In this document: in pieces, positions 23,601 through 35,621 of the stretch | Position numbering within the stretch: the first letter of the stretch is position 1 | Layout of the letters: each line of letters opens with the position of its first letter | Origin: Tribonema minus | Lineage: Eukaryota; Sar; Xanthophyceae; Tribonematales; Tribonemataceae | Assembly: GCA_017506865.1 (NCBI GenBank) | Contig: JAFCMP010000550.1 | Coordinates: 496,001 to 560,000 of the forward strand | Length of the DNA stretch: 64,000 bases | Reading direction: 5' to 3' | The notes under the pieces: generated by a model | The model's database searches: none | Told to the model about the DNA's origin: nothing | What the model saw: only the letters and a program-made list of their open reading frames with translations | Made by a program: the position numbers and the translations under genes

Positions 23601-24416
23601 TCCTTAACAAAAAGGCTTGTCTGCTTGCCCAGCCGTCCGTACGACTCCTGTACGAATGGCACAAAAGCCCAAGATGACGTCAAGGTGCCGGTGTGGTGCT
23701 TGACCTTCGCGTCCTCCCCCACCCCAGCAGCATAGCCGTCCGTGTTCGAGGCATTTGTTTTGCCTCAGCATTGTACTGCATCAGGCACTTGCAGCGATCG
23801 TGTGACTGGCCACTCAACCACATGTACTTGGGGTATGGAGCCATTTTGACGCCAGTATGCTCTGACTTGATGATCAGCACCTGCAATGCTGCACACTGCT
23901 TACATCATCGAATTCCACTGCAATCATCATGAAGATCGGGGCAGCTTTCTCGTCAAAGGTATCCTCTGCATGTTGAAGGCGCATGCTATAGAGGGCCCGA
24001 GATGACTGCGATAAGGCTACGGCGAGTACGGGCGGCGCAGCTTGCCAGGTCATGCAAGCACGATGTCCACCAGGTGTTGCCGCTGTCCTTGTCGTCTTCA
24101 TGCACATCAGTTACTCAGCAGCGTCCCTCAAGCGCATCTCTCATGTCGGCGCGGAATCCGTGACGACGCATATTAGCGTGCAAGTGAGCTGGCTTTGTGC
24201 CCCACTTGCCTGTGCATGGCCACCAGTGCAGGCGCAGTGCAGTGGAGTCTGCAGCCTAGTGTCCCTCTTGTCCACAATCTCCCCCTTCTCCTCTATTGCC
24301 TTGCGCACTTCAGCCAAATCGCCTTGCTCACAAAAGAGGTGTACATTGGTTTCTTGAAATGAGCGAGCCACCGTCGACTGGGCTGCCGCCAGCTGCTTCT
24401 GCTGAAATTGGCTCAT
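20677..24416 (-). CDS. Ankyrin-repeat/coiled-coil protein with C-terminal CaaX box, 5 exons
   Basis: Minus-strand exons 24416-24210, 22852-22700, 22093-21920, 21244-21119 and 20811-20677 give 264 aa, all joined in phase 0. Residues about 25-160 are three to four ankyrin repeats, with the hallmark TPLH three times: TPLHCACTGGH, TPLHCAAAGGN and TPLHWACQRGH. They are followed by an Ala/Glu/Lys-rich coiled coil (VEAKDKRIAELEEEVRRLE and EDRIKDLKKQLAIAERARQK). The protein ends GCCCCVM and stop. CCVM is a CaaX box, and Met in the last position favours farnesylation. The extra cysteines could be palmitoylated. A peripheral membrane protein displaying an ankyrin scaffold is inferred. The start is the first ATG before the repeats; a longer frame begins only with TTG. 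Intron 1 uses a GC donor (CAG|GCAAGT) and holds a retroelement remnant. The partner is unknown. Confidence 0.85.
23118..23890 (-). mobile_element. Decayed retroelement (LINE-like) 3' fragment in the ankyrin gene intron
   Basis: A minus-strand frame 23722-23390 encodes 110 aa, including FVPFVQESYGRLGKQ and LARELAERVMAYTRGARM. It resembles the C-terminal parts of multicopy reverse-transcriptase-type polyproteins common in algal genomes; that is from memory and is not a search result. The frame just upstream (23886-23760) reads MAPYPKYMWLSGQSHDRCK and connects only through a one-base shift at a G run near 23715-23720, so the copy is broken. Downstream lies a 3' region, then a short GTCCATAC-type repeated tail at 23118-23136. 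Truncated copies of the same 3' end occur at 36051-36146 and 54826-54917. The 5' limit is not defined and may extend to about 24060. Confidence 0.55.
23132..23495. repeat. 182-bp tandem duplication of the retroelement 3' end
   Basis: Two essentially identical units start at 23132 and 23314 with ATGGACTTGTATTTATAAAG and end with CCAACTCCCGCGCC. The duplication covers the end of the open frame and the 3' untranslated part of the element. The high identity suggests it is recent. Confidence 0.9.
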
Positions 24417-24559
24417 TTGCCACCCCGCTGCCGCCGACAACCACCTCTGTCTTGTCCCCTTTGCGCTTCGTTGTGTTCACGCAAGACTGTTTCAGCACGT
24501 AACCGCGGCTTTCCCAGGGTCCTCGTCTTTTGTGGTGGGTAGTCAGCCTGGGAGGGAGC
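24417..24559. promoter_or_regulatory. Short divergent intergenic region between the ankyrin gene and the next plus-strand gene
   Basis: Only 143 bp separate the ATG of the ankyrin gene (24416, minus) from the ATG of the small plus-strand gene (24560). Both 5' leaders and both promoters must lie within or overlap this stretch unless upstream non-coding exons exist. No TATA box is evident. Confidence 0.4.
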
Positions 24560-25394
24560 ATGACGGTATCTATGACGAACGGGAGCAGTGGTGGGCCACC
24601 GCGGAGCAAGGAGCCCAGAGACTCGTCGCCTCTGTGGGTGGCTTATCATACATCATCCACTCAGCACATCAATGTGCTGGAGTCCATCGTCAGGCAGCTG
24701 CTGGAGGAGCAGGCGATGTCCATACAGGAGACCCTAGACAGGTGAAATGCTGGACGTGCGCTGAAAACGTCAGCGGCGATATGCAGTGCATTCGGGTCAC
24801 AATCAGCGCTTTTGGCATGCTGACGATATACTCATGTTCAAATACCTCAGGTAAAAGTACGCTTTGTCAAAGAGACGATGAGTGACTGCACAATGCTTCT
24901 ACCTCACATTGTTAGTACCTCACAGTGCTTCCATTTGTGTCTCTACTGAGCAGCAGCAGTAGAAACACACAGCAATCATGAATTCGGCGCTTGTACATAT
25001 TTTGCAACAAGTAGGCCAGCGAGTTGTGTGCGCATCTGTGCAGCCACCTGTGGATCGGGTTGTGACAACAAGCATGCAACAGGCCTTGAAGGAGCAAGAA
25101 AGAGAGGCTGGACAGCGGCTTGCTAGGGAAGCTGGCCATTTCTATTGCTGCTTAAAAGACATGCATGCATCCCCTTGACGTCATTGTCTCTGCCCCCTCA
25201 CATGGTCTGGCAGGCGTGAGCATCATCAACAGAGCACCACAGGTCAAAACATTCAGTGCACGCACCATTGAGAGCGGGATTGTCGCTGGTGCTTTTTTTG
25301 CAGACCTGAGCGTGTGTTTCACAAGCCCGAGCATGTGCTGAAGGACATTGCTAACAGCAAGCGCTACGCTGCGGCTGTCATGATCTGCCACTGA
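24560..25394 (+). CDS. Small unrecognised protein, 2 exons (90 aa)
   Basis: Exon 1 is 24560-24741 (starts MTVSMTNGSSGG, donor ACAG|GTGAAA). Exon 2 is 25304-25394 (after a T-rich TTTTTTTGCAG acceptor, ends AAAVMICH and stop). The phases agree (2 to 2). The middle is helical (LESIVRQLLEEQAMSIQETL), then PERVFHKPEHVLKDIANSK. I do not recognise the family. An alternative is that these are the first exons of the large gene that starts at 25490, but the in-frame stop at 25392-25394 and the phase of the next acceptor argue for a separate small gene. Confidence 0.5.
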
Positions 25395-25489
25395 CAAGTA
25401 GTCTGATGCCCGTTGCGTGACCTGGGCCTTTTGGTTTATTTGCTTCGATCTGATGTTGTGCATTCAGGTTCAGCCTGCGACTCGGTGTC

Positions 25490-28400
25490 ATGGAAGAGGA
25501 AGTCATCGGCTCTTCGATTGCCACACCACGGCTATCCAGAATCTCTAGCGCCGGCTCCGACTGCGAAACGGAAGAGCCAGAGGGCCAGCTGCCCGCTCAG
25601 CGCGCCGTGGGAATCGTAAGCAGCAGCAGCAGCAGCGGCAGCGGCGCTCACCCAAATCAGCGCTCCACCAGGCTGAGTAGACACCTGGCGAGGCTGCAGG
25701 AGCTGGAGGCGGTGGTGCAGCAGAACCATGACCCCGCGCTGTCGGGTCACGAGGGGCGGCTGCAGGACATTGAACTTCAACTTCAGGCGCAGGCGAGTCG
25801 CGCGACACTTTCACCAAACATGTTGCAGGCCCGGGCGTGTTCAATCTGTGCTGTTGTGTATAATTGAGAGCTGTGGTCCGGCAACGTCAAGTCATGGGGC
25901 ATGAAGACACAAACTACGACTTCCTTTGGCGTTGGATCTGCTAACCCTCGTGTGAACCCAGAGCTGAAATCTCCCCATTACCCTTGCCCTGCAGGCAAGC
26001 CTGTGGGACATGGAACGGTCAAAGGAAGAGCAGAAGGGAGTCGTGGACAGGTGGACGGGTGTGGTGCAGTCGTACAGCAAGACAACCTCAAGGGGATGGA
26101 GAGTCACCTATCGACCTAAGACGGAAGCCATTCTGGACCGCAGCACATGCGCCATCATGACCATACAGGCGTGGTGGCGCCATGCGCTGGCGCGCCGCAG
26201 GGATGCCATGCAGGTGACCACAAAGTGTTGCAGCAGACCACATCATTCAAGTGGTCTGTGCACATTGTATGTGTGGTTTATTACAAGTGCAATCACGAAT
26301 GTACTTCAACACCAGCTGCGCTGTTAAAGCACAATGTTCTACACTGCAACCCTGAATTGAGCACATACTCATATTGGACCAAAATTCCTAATGGAACTCA
26401 TACATACTCCCCCCCATCGCTTCGCGCCACAGGCCAGCAATGCCATCAACTCTCAGGATGCAGCCAAAGATGGAGCGGCTAAATCACCTACAGATGCGGC
26501 CAGGCTGCGAATGAACCGGTCCTTCACTTCAAAGCTAGGGGTAGGCCCGCGAAAGACCCTCATACAGCGCCAACCAACGGGGCTGAGAGGGGTTGTTACG
26601 GCGGCAGCGGCGGGGGGAAAATTAGGGGGGCCAGCAGCGGTACTGGCAGGTGGGTGATTTGCAAAATTTAGTGTTGTGGCACCTTGTGTTTCATGGCCTA
26701 CTGCAAAGACATGGGAGTGCTGATTTCGTCGGCTCCAATGTAGTCGCTGACCTCCTTGAACTCCGTGGAAAAATACGAAGTTGGTCTGTTTGGTTTGCAG
26801 CAGGCGTGGTTTTTGGTGCAAGAGATGAGCGAACAAGTAGGCGCACTGTTCAAAGCTTGAAGTTACAGGTGACGTTGAGGTGCCGGGTAGTGAGAACCTA
26901 CTTTTGCAAATATTGCGGTATGTACCCCATGCTTGCATATCCTGGGAAATGCTCAAGTGCAGGCAATTGTAGTCATTCTGAGTTTGTTCAAATTGCCAGG
27001 CATGTCCAGCCGGCAGGGCCTGTTGACTTGGGGCATGGTGATACAACATGGTGATACAACACACAGGCTAAAGGCAATGATGAACAGGAAACCATGGCTT
27101 GACCATTTTCCTGACCGCCCGTTGTTTGCTGTGCAGTCATGCGTAATCGACATTCAACCTCAGCGCTAGGTCTAACACCCTCCTAACGCTGACCCGCACT
27201 TTGACCCGCAGTGTTTCCTGCCATGCCCTTCATTTCTACTGTGCGCCCGCATGTAGTGTAGTAACTTGCACTGCCCTGCGTATTATGGCAGCCTCCCAAT
27301 GCTGGGTCTGCCAACCTGTGTTTTCTCAGGATTGGCGTCGCGAGTGGATAAGCTAGAGCAGCTGGCATTGCACAGCCCAGGGGGCAGGCGCCGGGACACA
27401 TTAGTGAAGAAACCAGCAGGGAGGGAGAAGCTTAATGACCCCATGCCAAATGAGGCTGCAGACCTGTCCAAAGAACTCTTTGCGCTGGAGAAACAGCTTG
27501 CCAAGGTGAAGCGGCTGCACATAACCAAAGAATTTCACGAACGCTGATATTCAGTAATTTCAAGAATGTCATGAACGCTGATATATTCAGCATCTTCTTT
27601 TTGGCCCCAGCTAACGGTTAGGGTTAGAGGTAGGGTTGAAGTTAGGGTTGGAATCACGGTGAGCTCGTTCGGTACATGCCGGCAACGCTCTTCACCAATC
27701 GTTCCCATATTTGTATTTTCTGCTTCTTTGCGCCTTCGCACCGCCAGTGTTGGAACATTGCCATGATGTAAGTACACTTCCAACCGTATGCATCGGACAA
27801 GTTGGCATGGCTGACATGAGGTTCAGCCTGGTTAACACCTCTTGCAGTGGTGTACCTTGGGTTTCTGGTATTGCTAATAATAGATGGGAAATAGCTCTAT
27901 GGGGGCATGTAGTGGGCACCCGCTGATGCCGCCATAATTTGAGTATTTGAAGAGGGTGCTCCCGCAAGAGCCTACTCTGAATTTCTAACCTCCGCATATT
28001 TCCATATGACACTTCGCTCGTCATATCGACACTTGCTGATGGCGGTCTTGCAGCAAAGCTGCTGCATGTGCAGATGGCCACCCCGTACATTCACTAAAAA
28101 TGTGCTAAAAAGTAGGAAAGGGTCTCATTGGCAGTCTGTGTAAATGCCGCTAAGCCAAAGTGGCCTCGACCCTACCCACCAGTCAGCTCCCCCTGTGCGC
28201 TTTCTGTCGTTACGTGCATTCAGACCGACGCAGACGCCAAGGCTGCTCTGGAAGGCCTGGCATCTCTAGAAGAGGCGGTACATGCAGCACAGGGCATCGC
28301 AGCAGGAGCATCACAGCCGGTGGTCAGGAACAGTGCGCAGGGGGTGCGTGCATCCATGGCAACAGACAGACAGCCGCAGGGAGGGCAGCAGGAGACGGCG

Positions 28401-31400
28401 GCAGCGGCGAGCGTGCTACTGCGGCACAGTGTCAAGGTGCTCAAGCACGAGCTGCGCAGCTGCTACGTGAGCTACAACGCGGCGATGGCGGACGTGAACC
28501 TGGGTCAGCAGCTCAGGGATGCCCGGCGCAGGTACTGTAGCTACAATCAACCCTTACTGGTCGTGACTGTAGTATGCCACCTGCCTTGCCTCTACGTGTA
28601 CATTAGCCTGGTGGAAGGTCCACCGGCATTGCCAAACACAATCATGTCTCTAGCTGGACGACATACATGACCACCAAAGGTGGTTTGCTCGACCCGGCTT
28701 ACATATTCCTACTCACCTCAGTGAGGCAACCTGACCAATGCCACACTCAACAACAACGTCTTTGTATTGGCATTTGCCAACAGGCACACTTCAAATGTTA
28801 TTCGGCAATGTCCAGCACAGGTTGCAAATCTTGCCCATGGTGATGCACATCAAGCAATTTGCAGCACTTGCACATTATTGTCTCCATTGAACACGCGCAT
28901 GCCGCACAGAGCGTCATGTTTCAGGATGCAGGCACCTAACTACCCCCCCCACCCCCTTTATTAAATCAGTTTAAAAAAGGTTGACCGGAGTTTCCATTTG
29001 GCACATGATGACAGGCGTGCAAGGTTTGAAGTGCACAAGTGGCTTTGCACATGGGTCCATAACTTATAAAATAAAAGCATAATAATAGGTGGCGTCTACT
29101 CTTGCATGCCACAGGGACGCCGCGCAAGCCGCGCTGCAAGATCTGGTAGAGCTGACAGCCAAGACCAGCCACTCCCTGGAATTGTGGATGGGCGACCCCG
29201 TTGCCACTGCGGACGACCTGGCCGGCGGAGGCGAGCGGTCAGTGTGCACGTCACTGCAATGCACTTCAATATTGATGTTGTGCAGATCATGGCTTGCTCC
29301 TGTCTAGTGCTGGCTTTTGGGAGTTGTCGTGGCAAGTTATTGGCGGTTTCTGCTCTGAGCGCCACTGTCAGTGATCTATGCGCATGCAATGGCTGTACGG
29401 CATTATGATACTCTGATAGACGGCCCTGCGTCAAAATCTCTTGGGAACAAAATACATTGCTGGCCCTTGGCTGCCTGGCAAACCCTTAGCGTGTCATACA
29501 ACCACGCCTTCTGACGCCTGTATTACTTCTCAGCTGACCCCAGACGATGGCCAAAAGCTCAATTGTATGTAGAGAATCATCATCATCATCATTATCAATT
29601 TGCCTACCACACTCCATATAATGCCTACCCTCCATGCACGTTTCTTCCCGCTGACATTGCATCAGGGCGTCAGAGTTTGGCACAATGGCGGTGGAGCTGG
29701 CCAATGCCGTTCACTCAGCGCTCAGGATGCAGGCAAGTGTGAGCGCTGCAATACGGTATACAGCAAGTAGTGCCTCAAGAAGAATTACTGCTATGCATGT
29801 TTAGCGTTCTATGGAAGAGCTGGTGAAGGAGCTGTTGATCCATCAGAGCACACTAACCTTTCACACTTTATCATGTATTAAATGTCGAGCACTGGTGGCG
29901 CTCTCTGTTATCCACAACAAGCCAAATGAGTGCTCGCCTGCCACCGTGTCTGTGCAATGTGCGTATATAATGAGACATTTGATGTACTCATAAATCATGT
30001 CAGCGCGGAGCTCAGCACCCAAGTTTAGCGGAAGAAGATTGGAGCACTGCGCCTCTCTCACTTGAACTTGCAACGGCGGCAAGTTGCCACAATTAAAATT
30101 GTGGATGGCAAGTCCTCCTGAAAATGCTTGTGCTGCTGCAGAATCGCAGTCTGTCAAACAACAGAATAACCCTAACCCTAACCCTAACCCTAACCCTCTG
30201 CAGCCATGCCTATCCTTGCTGGTCGGTGCCATGCAAGGGATGCCCTTGCTGGTTGGTGCCAGAAGTGCTGCACATGCTGCTGCCTCTCCCAGACTCTTCG
30301 CAAAAACTTCATACTCTTGATGGCCTGTTCCCCCTGTCAAATCAACAGAATAAGCTGTTGGCACTGCACACTTTGGCGCATGAGGTGCCGCATGGTCTTA
30401 TTGGCGAAAGCTGACCTCAGGTGGCTGTGTTGCGTGTGAATTGTGTGTGAACAACAGGGCACCAGCAAGGCAGCGGAGGCAGGACGTCTGCCAGGCATCT
30501 GCGAATTCAGGCAAGTAGGCTCTAATAATGAAGTCAGGCAGGTAGAACTGAGGGTAGATATTACTGCAAGGGCCAGTTTGACTCCTCGGCAGGGCTCGGG
30601 CGAGGGCGACGGTTTGGACAAACACACAAGAAACATCATGCAACAGGAGCGCGGGTGCACAAAGTCTGACCTTACTAGTCGTTGGCGTTGCAGCCTCGCC
30701 CAGAGCACTGCAGTTGCATCAACACACACTCACTGCCAATTGTCAAAGCTGTACACGCATTATGTGTTATCCAAGGTGTATCACAAATGTGCATGTACAG
30801 CTTGGACAGCACATGTCTGCAATAAAGCCTGCCTGCCTTACATTGTGCAATCTTGCACGTACTTCAAAGTACGTCATACCAAATAGCACCATGCAAAGCA
30901 GATGTGCCGCTGCAAGCTCACCATCTGCTATTGCTGGCACTTGCCAAGCTGCAACGGCCTACATTTTGACAAACAGCAATCGTCAGCATCATCGAAGTAA
31001 ATGGCAGGCTGACATCAGTGCAGCCATGCAGCCGCGTTGCAGATACGTCACACACGTTGAACTTCTGCGCTTCATTGCCATACTTTGCCCTGACCTAAAC
31101 AGATATGTCAGAGAACAGGTCCTGGCTGACCCTGATGGCACCGCGGCCCCAGCAGCGTCAGCGGCAGCAGCACCAAAATCCACACTGTCAAAACCGCCAA
31201 ATGCATCATCATCATTACCGGCGGCAGCGGCAGCATTGACGGCAGCTGCACTAGCACAGCTAGGGGCGCAGAGGCCCATGTCCCCCGATGGGCTCAGCAT
31301 GGAGTGCACATTTGCAGAGGGACTGGCTGCGCTGCTGTCCGCACTCAAGGCGTGCCTGGATGGCTGCACCAGCACCGGAGAGCTCGCGGTGAGGATAAGT

Positions 31401-34400
31401 GATCATTTCCCCATGTGATTGATGCGTGAACCAAACATATCACAACATGAGCTGACGACAGCCATGCAACACCTGTACAAAAGCAGTTCACAGTGCAGCT
31501 GCAAGTCAATACAATAGCAAATTGTTCAAAGCATGGGTTAGCGTTCTGCAGTTGTGTGCGTCAAGCTTGTGCATGATACTGCAGCTTGCCTGGCCCAAAA
31601 TAATGGAGTTGGTTTCTGCAGCAGCCAGTCACTAAAGTGGTACATTCGCTCACTATGAGAAGGAGTTGGGGTTCAATATAAAGTGAGGAGGCTTTGTGCA
31701 CTGCAGTACTGTAGCTGAATGGTCGCATGAGTGTGATCATGGCGCATGTGCAGTCTCTGCGTACAGCTAATCATTCAACCGAGCAGTGCTATGTGAAGCG
31801 CTCGCATGGGATTCTGTGAGTTACAGTAGCATACAGTGTCCCCGCTGCACGGTCCAGCTGAGCATCATCACTGCTGGAACACCACATGATATCGCCCGCA
31901 AATCGGATTCCAATTTGTCAAATGTTCATCCCCCGGTGCCTGCATGACAGACATCTGACTGAACATTGCCATTGGTCACCCCCAACTTGAAGGAGGACCT
32001 CTCTGTTCCCCCACACAGCATTCAAATCACTGTTGAACTTTCTGAATACCAATTTACTCGTTGGCTGCATGCACATGTTACAGGTTCGACTCAGTGTTGC
32101 CGTCAGCGACTTGGCAGCGTTTGCCAGGAGCACTTGCTCTGCCGAACACGAGTTCACTGTTGAGCACCAAGGTGAGCACTGTCACGGCACTGCTGCACAT
32201 GCTCCACATTGCTCAGCAGCAGGTGGCACTTCATCAGTATTGTGATTGTGTTATTGTAGTACGGCAGCATGATCCAACAATGTTCAAAAGCCATGTGCAA
32301 GACAGCTCAGTAGAGGACAACATCATACTTCTATGACTTATGTGAAGTAGCAAAATTGTCCACCCACGTTTGTCTGAGCCTCTTGCTTTAAAATACTGGC
32401 ATTGTCAATCTGCACGAGTAAGAAGCTGGAACCTGCTCTGTGCACTTTGTGAGGTATCTGCAGTTTGAGCCTTGCGCAACGAATGTGTGTGCAATACTCT
32501 CTGCTTTGAACAACCACCACCTTTGCCCACCAACTTTTGCATACATAGAAAGCAGGACTTGCGCATCTCACATGTAAGACAAGGAGATATTTTGCATTGA
32601 AATGGTGTCCGGACTCTGCTGAGGGATGCCCAAGCGCCACTGTGCGCATTGATTGGAAGCCAGCGCATGAGTCTCCTTCAAAGCCGCTAGGCCCCCATCA
32701 GTGTGGGAGGTACACAATTTACTGAAAATGAAGGATCATTGCAACGACACAACGTGTCACCCAAGTGGCTTCAATGCTGGCTGATTCTGTGCATGCAGGG
32801 AAGCTGGAGTCTCAAGTGCTGGCTATGGCGGGTCAGCATGACACTCTACAGCGATCGCTGCACCTCCTCATCTCAGAGGTCAGTTGGACTCTGACAGTAC
32901 ACCAATTGTACTCCATTGTACTGGGAGTGTGTGTTTGGAGGCCCTGATTGTACTCTGAAGTGCAGTCTGATCCACGACTCTGTCACACACATGCTCAACG
33001 GAGGCCGCAACTTCTCAGGTCTCACATTACCCAGAGCCATGTCCAAGCTCTCTCACCGTTGGGCTGCGCAATACAGTCATACTTGCAAGCTCTGCAGCAG
33101 ACGACTCCCTGCTTTCTGGTTACCTTGAAGTTGTACGCTGGATATGGCATACTCACACTCATGCCTTTACGCGAACTTCAGGTGGAGAATGACGTTGCAC
33201 GCCGTGAGGCCGTTAAGGGTCTGGAGGGGGCAGTGCTCGACCTGCGTAAAGCCTATGAGATGGTCAAAGCAGAGATGGGCAACAAGGCGGGTGCTGATGA
33301 GCTGCAGGCCAGTCTACAGGACATGGCGCAGAAGCTGCAGGGGGCCGTTGCCCCTCAGGTACTAACCCTAACCCTAACTTCAATCCTGATCCTAATCCTC
33401 AGGTAGGTGCCAGTGCCCAGCTTCACTGCCGTGTTTTGGCTCTTTCCCGCTGGTTGGCTTGACGGGCCGTGACTGACATATATCTTTATTTCTATTTGAA
33501 GTGAAGTTACTGCAGCACCAACGGGCCATTGCCCCTCAAGCGCGCACCAGCCGGAGTATTGACATTCATCACATCGACACAAATGGCCTACTACAAGTGA
33601 AGAGCCTGTTCGGCTTCGGACTACCAGATATTGCTCTTGAAATGTTTGAAGTGTACGCATGCCTGACGCTATCCTCGGGGATCTGCACATACATGCACCA
33701 AATGCCTAGTATGCTTGCATTGATGATCAGAAAGGCCACACAGTTACGCGGTGTCTTGCGGTTGATGTCTGGCATGCACTGCACAAATGCTATGCAAGCT
33801 CTTTTTTGCGTAGTGTACATTGGGCAGTGCAGACTAGGTTGCTGCATATGATGTTGTCAACCCTAGGGACCCACCGGACACCCGGCCTCCCCTTGAGGAT
33901 TCGTTAGACAAGGCGTACATTGGTGCCTCATATCATCGTGTACGTGTTTACCCCTCCACAATGATCTTGATTCTCTCTCGCCATTGATTGCAACAGTCCC
34001 AGCTGCAGCGGCTTGCTTCATCGCTTGGGCGGGAGGAGGGCAACCCTGAGTCACTAAAGAGGCTGCAAGTGGAGCTGGAGCAAGCACGCGCACTGGCTGC
34101 TGCGGCCGTTGCTGCTGATGAGAGGCAAGAAAGCATGAAGGACACTTTATGATTTTGATTCTGCTGCCACTTTTCTTCACGCCAAAATGACATCACAACA
34201 GCATTTGTGGCTGCCCTCACAAGGTCCTAAACCCATGGCAAGGGGCACTCGCGCAGATGCTGCTGTTACTACTCCAAGCAGCTTAGGTAGCAGTCTGTTG
34301 TCTAACATACCTGAGTTCAATCGCCTGATGTCCACCCAAGGTTTTGCAAGTATCTGCAGAGTGCTTTGTTGTGACGCTGCGACCAAGAAACAAGCATGTA

Positions 34401-35621
34401 GGAGTAGCCGTTGCACAGTTATCCTATGCATGCATCAAATGGTCACCGACCGCAGTCACTCTGCTGCGGTAGATGTTGTTGCTCTTTGTGTGGCTACAGG
34501 GTTTGCATTGGGAATTGTTCTATACAAAGAAATGCATAAGTTGTGGTAAGCTGCCATGAGCACATCAACCTCAGTACCTAGCAGATTCATGTAGATGAGA
34601 CTTTATAGCCGCCTTCAACACATCAAGTCTCCTGATGGTGAGCCTTCTTCATCAGGCTCACACTACTGTAGTAAACGTAGCCAACCAGCTCCGCCAACTG
34701 CTGCTGCGACTGCTACCGCTTGACAACCACATTGCTACCGCTAAACCACATTCTCAACACACGTACTTCCCCTCTCTATCCTGCAGCCGGTTCCTGATTG
34801 GCACCAAGTGCCTGGCCTGCAACCGGCCGTTTGCCAGCTCCTACCAGTCGCTCTTCACCGCGCACACCAACACGCACGGCATGGCCCTAGCCAACGGCAC
34901 TGCATGGTACCCCGGCGTAAAACCCCGCCCTGCCGCAAAGGGCGACAGAGTCCTAGAGCCGCTCGATTACATAACATCGAGGCCCAAGGGCCAGACGCAA
35001 GCTGTGGTGACCCCAGCCACACTGATCGGAGAATCCGGGGCCGAAGCTGCGGATGCATCGGACGCGAGCACGGTGGTTTCGGGCGCTAGCCAGCCCTTTG
35101 CGGTAGGCGACGACAGACCGCCGCCGCCGGCGTTCGGCACCACCGTGCTGGTGTTCAACAAGGCGGATGCAGTGTCGGCGCTCAAGGGGGTGAGGGGGGG
35201 GGCACTGGAGACACGCGGCGATGGCGGCAGCAGCAGCAGCAGCAGTGCTCAACAGTTGAGGCCGCGCGGCGGCAGCACCGGCAGCATGCCTCAGCACCAC
35301 TCGGATCTGCCCATGCCGTTGGACGACGGGATGGGGCTGGTTGTGAGCAAGTACTCGCGTCTCATGCCGCTGTCGCCGCCGCGCCAGGCGCTGCCGCAGC
35401 ACAAGCTGCTGCCCGTGGCCGCAGCGACGACTGCACACAGTCCCCTGACAGCAAAAGGGGGGGCGGCGGGGGGCGGCAGTCCCCTGGTGAAGGGGGGCAA
35501 TGGGGGGTCTCCAGGTGTACCCTACGCGTTTGACGCAGCCGGTGGTGGTTTGGTAGTTGGCGGCGTAGCTGGGGCTGCACGACAGCCGCAAGTCCCCGAG
35601 ACACTGTCTGAGGGGTGGTAG
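25490..35621 (+). CDS. IQ-motif/coiled-coil protein with CxxC C-terminal module, QRICH2/DUF4795-like, 14 exons
   Basis: Exons: 25490-25792, 25995-26213, 26433-26649, 27330-27505, 28224-28531, 29115-29237, 29666-29732, 30458-30510, 31103-31388, 32084-32171, 32799-32878, 33182-33358, 33997-34124 and 34787-35621. All 13 joins hold phase, giving 1019 aa. An IQ calmodulin-binding motif lies near residue 158 (IQAWWRHALARRR). The centre is a long series of coiled-coil segments, for example ASRVDKLEQLA, LTAKTSHSLELW and LRKAYEMVKAEMGNKAGADE. The last includes the KAxxxEL pattern typical of DUF4795. The final exon opens FLIGTKCLACNRPF (Cys 750 and 753), like the CLSCDRP element that ends QRICH2-type proteins, then runs into a Gly/Ser/Pro-rich tail. 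That family is linked to sperm and flagellar structure, so an axonemal role is inferred. Four donors appear to be GC (after exons 1, 7, 8 and 13); the exon 7 site has an in-frame GT alternative 6 bases on. Confidence 0.7.
27615..27651. repeat. Interstitial telomere-like repeat (TTAGGG variants), intronic
   Basis: Several TAGGGTT copies interspersed with variants lie in intron 4 of the QRICH2-like gene. They are degenerate, with a GAAGTT interruption. Confidence 0.6.
30167..30197. repeat. Interstitial telomere repeat, five perfect CCCTAA units, intronic
   Basis: Five uninterrupted CCCTAA-phase copies (TTAGGG on the minus strand) lie in intron 7 of the QRICH2-like gene, the clearest telomere-type tract in the window. 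It is far too short to be a chromosome end and is flanked by exons on both sides. Confidence 0.85.

Noticed and set aside
24978-25178. Frame MNSALVHILQQVGQRV... as an exon of the small plus-strand gene
   Set aside because: Its acceptor phases do not match the upstream donor and it has no usable donor before its stop; the exon at 25304 fits instead.
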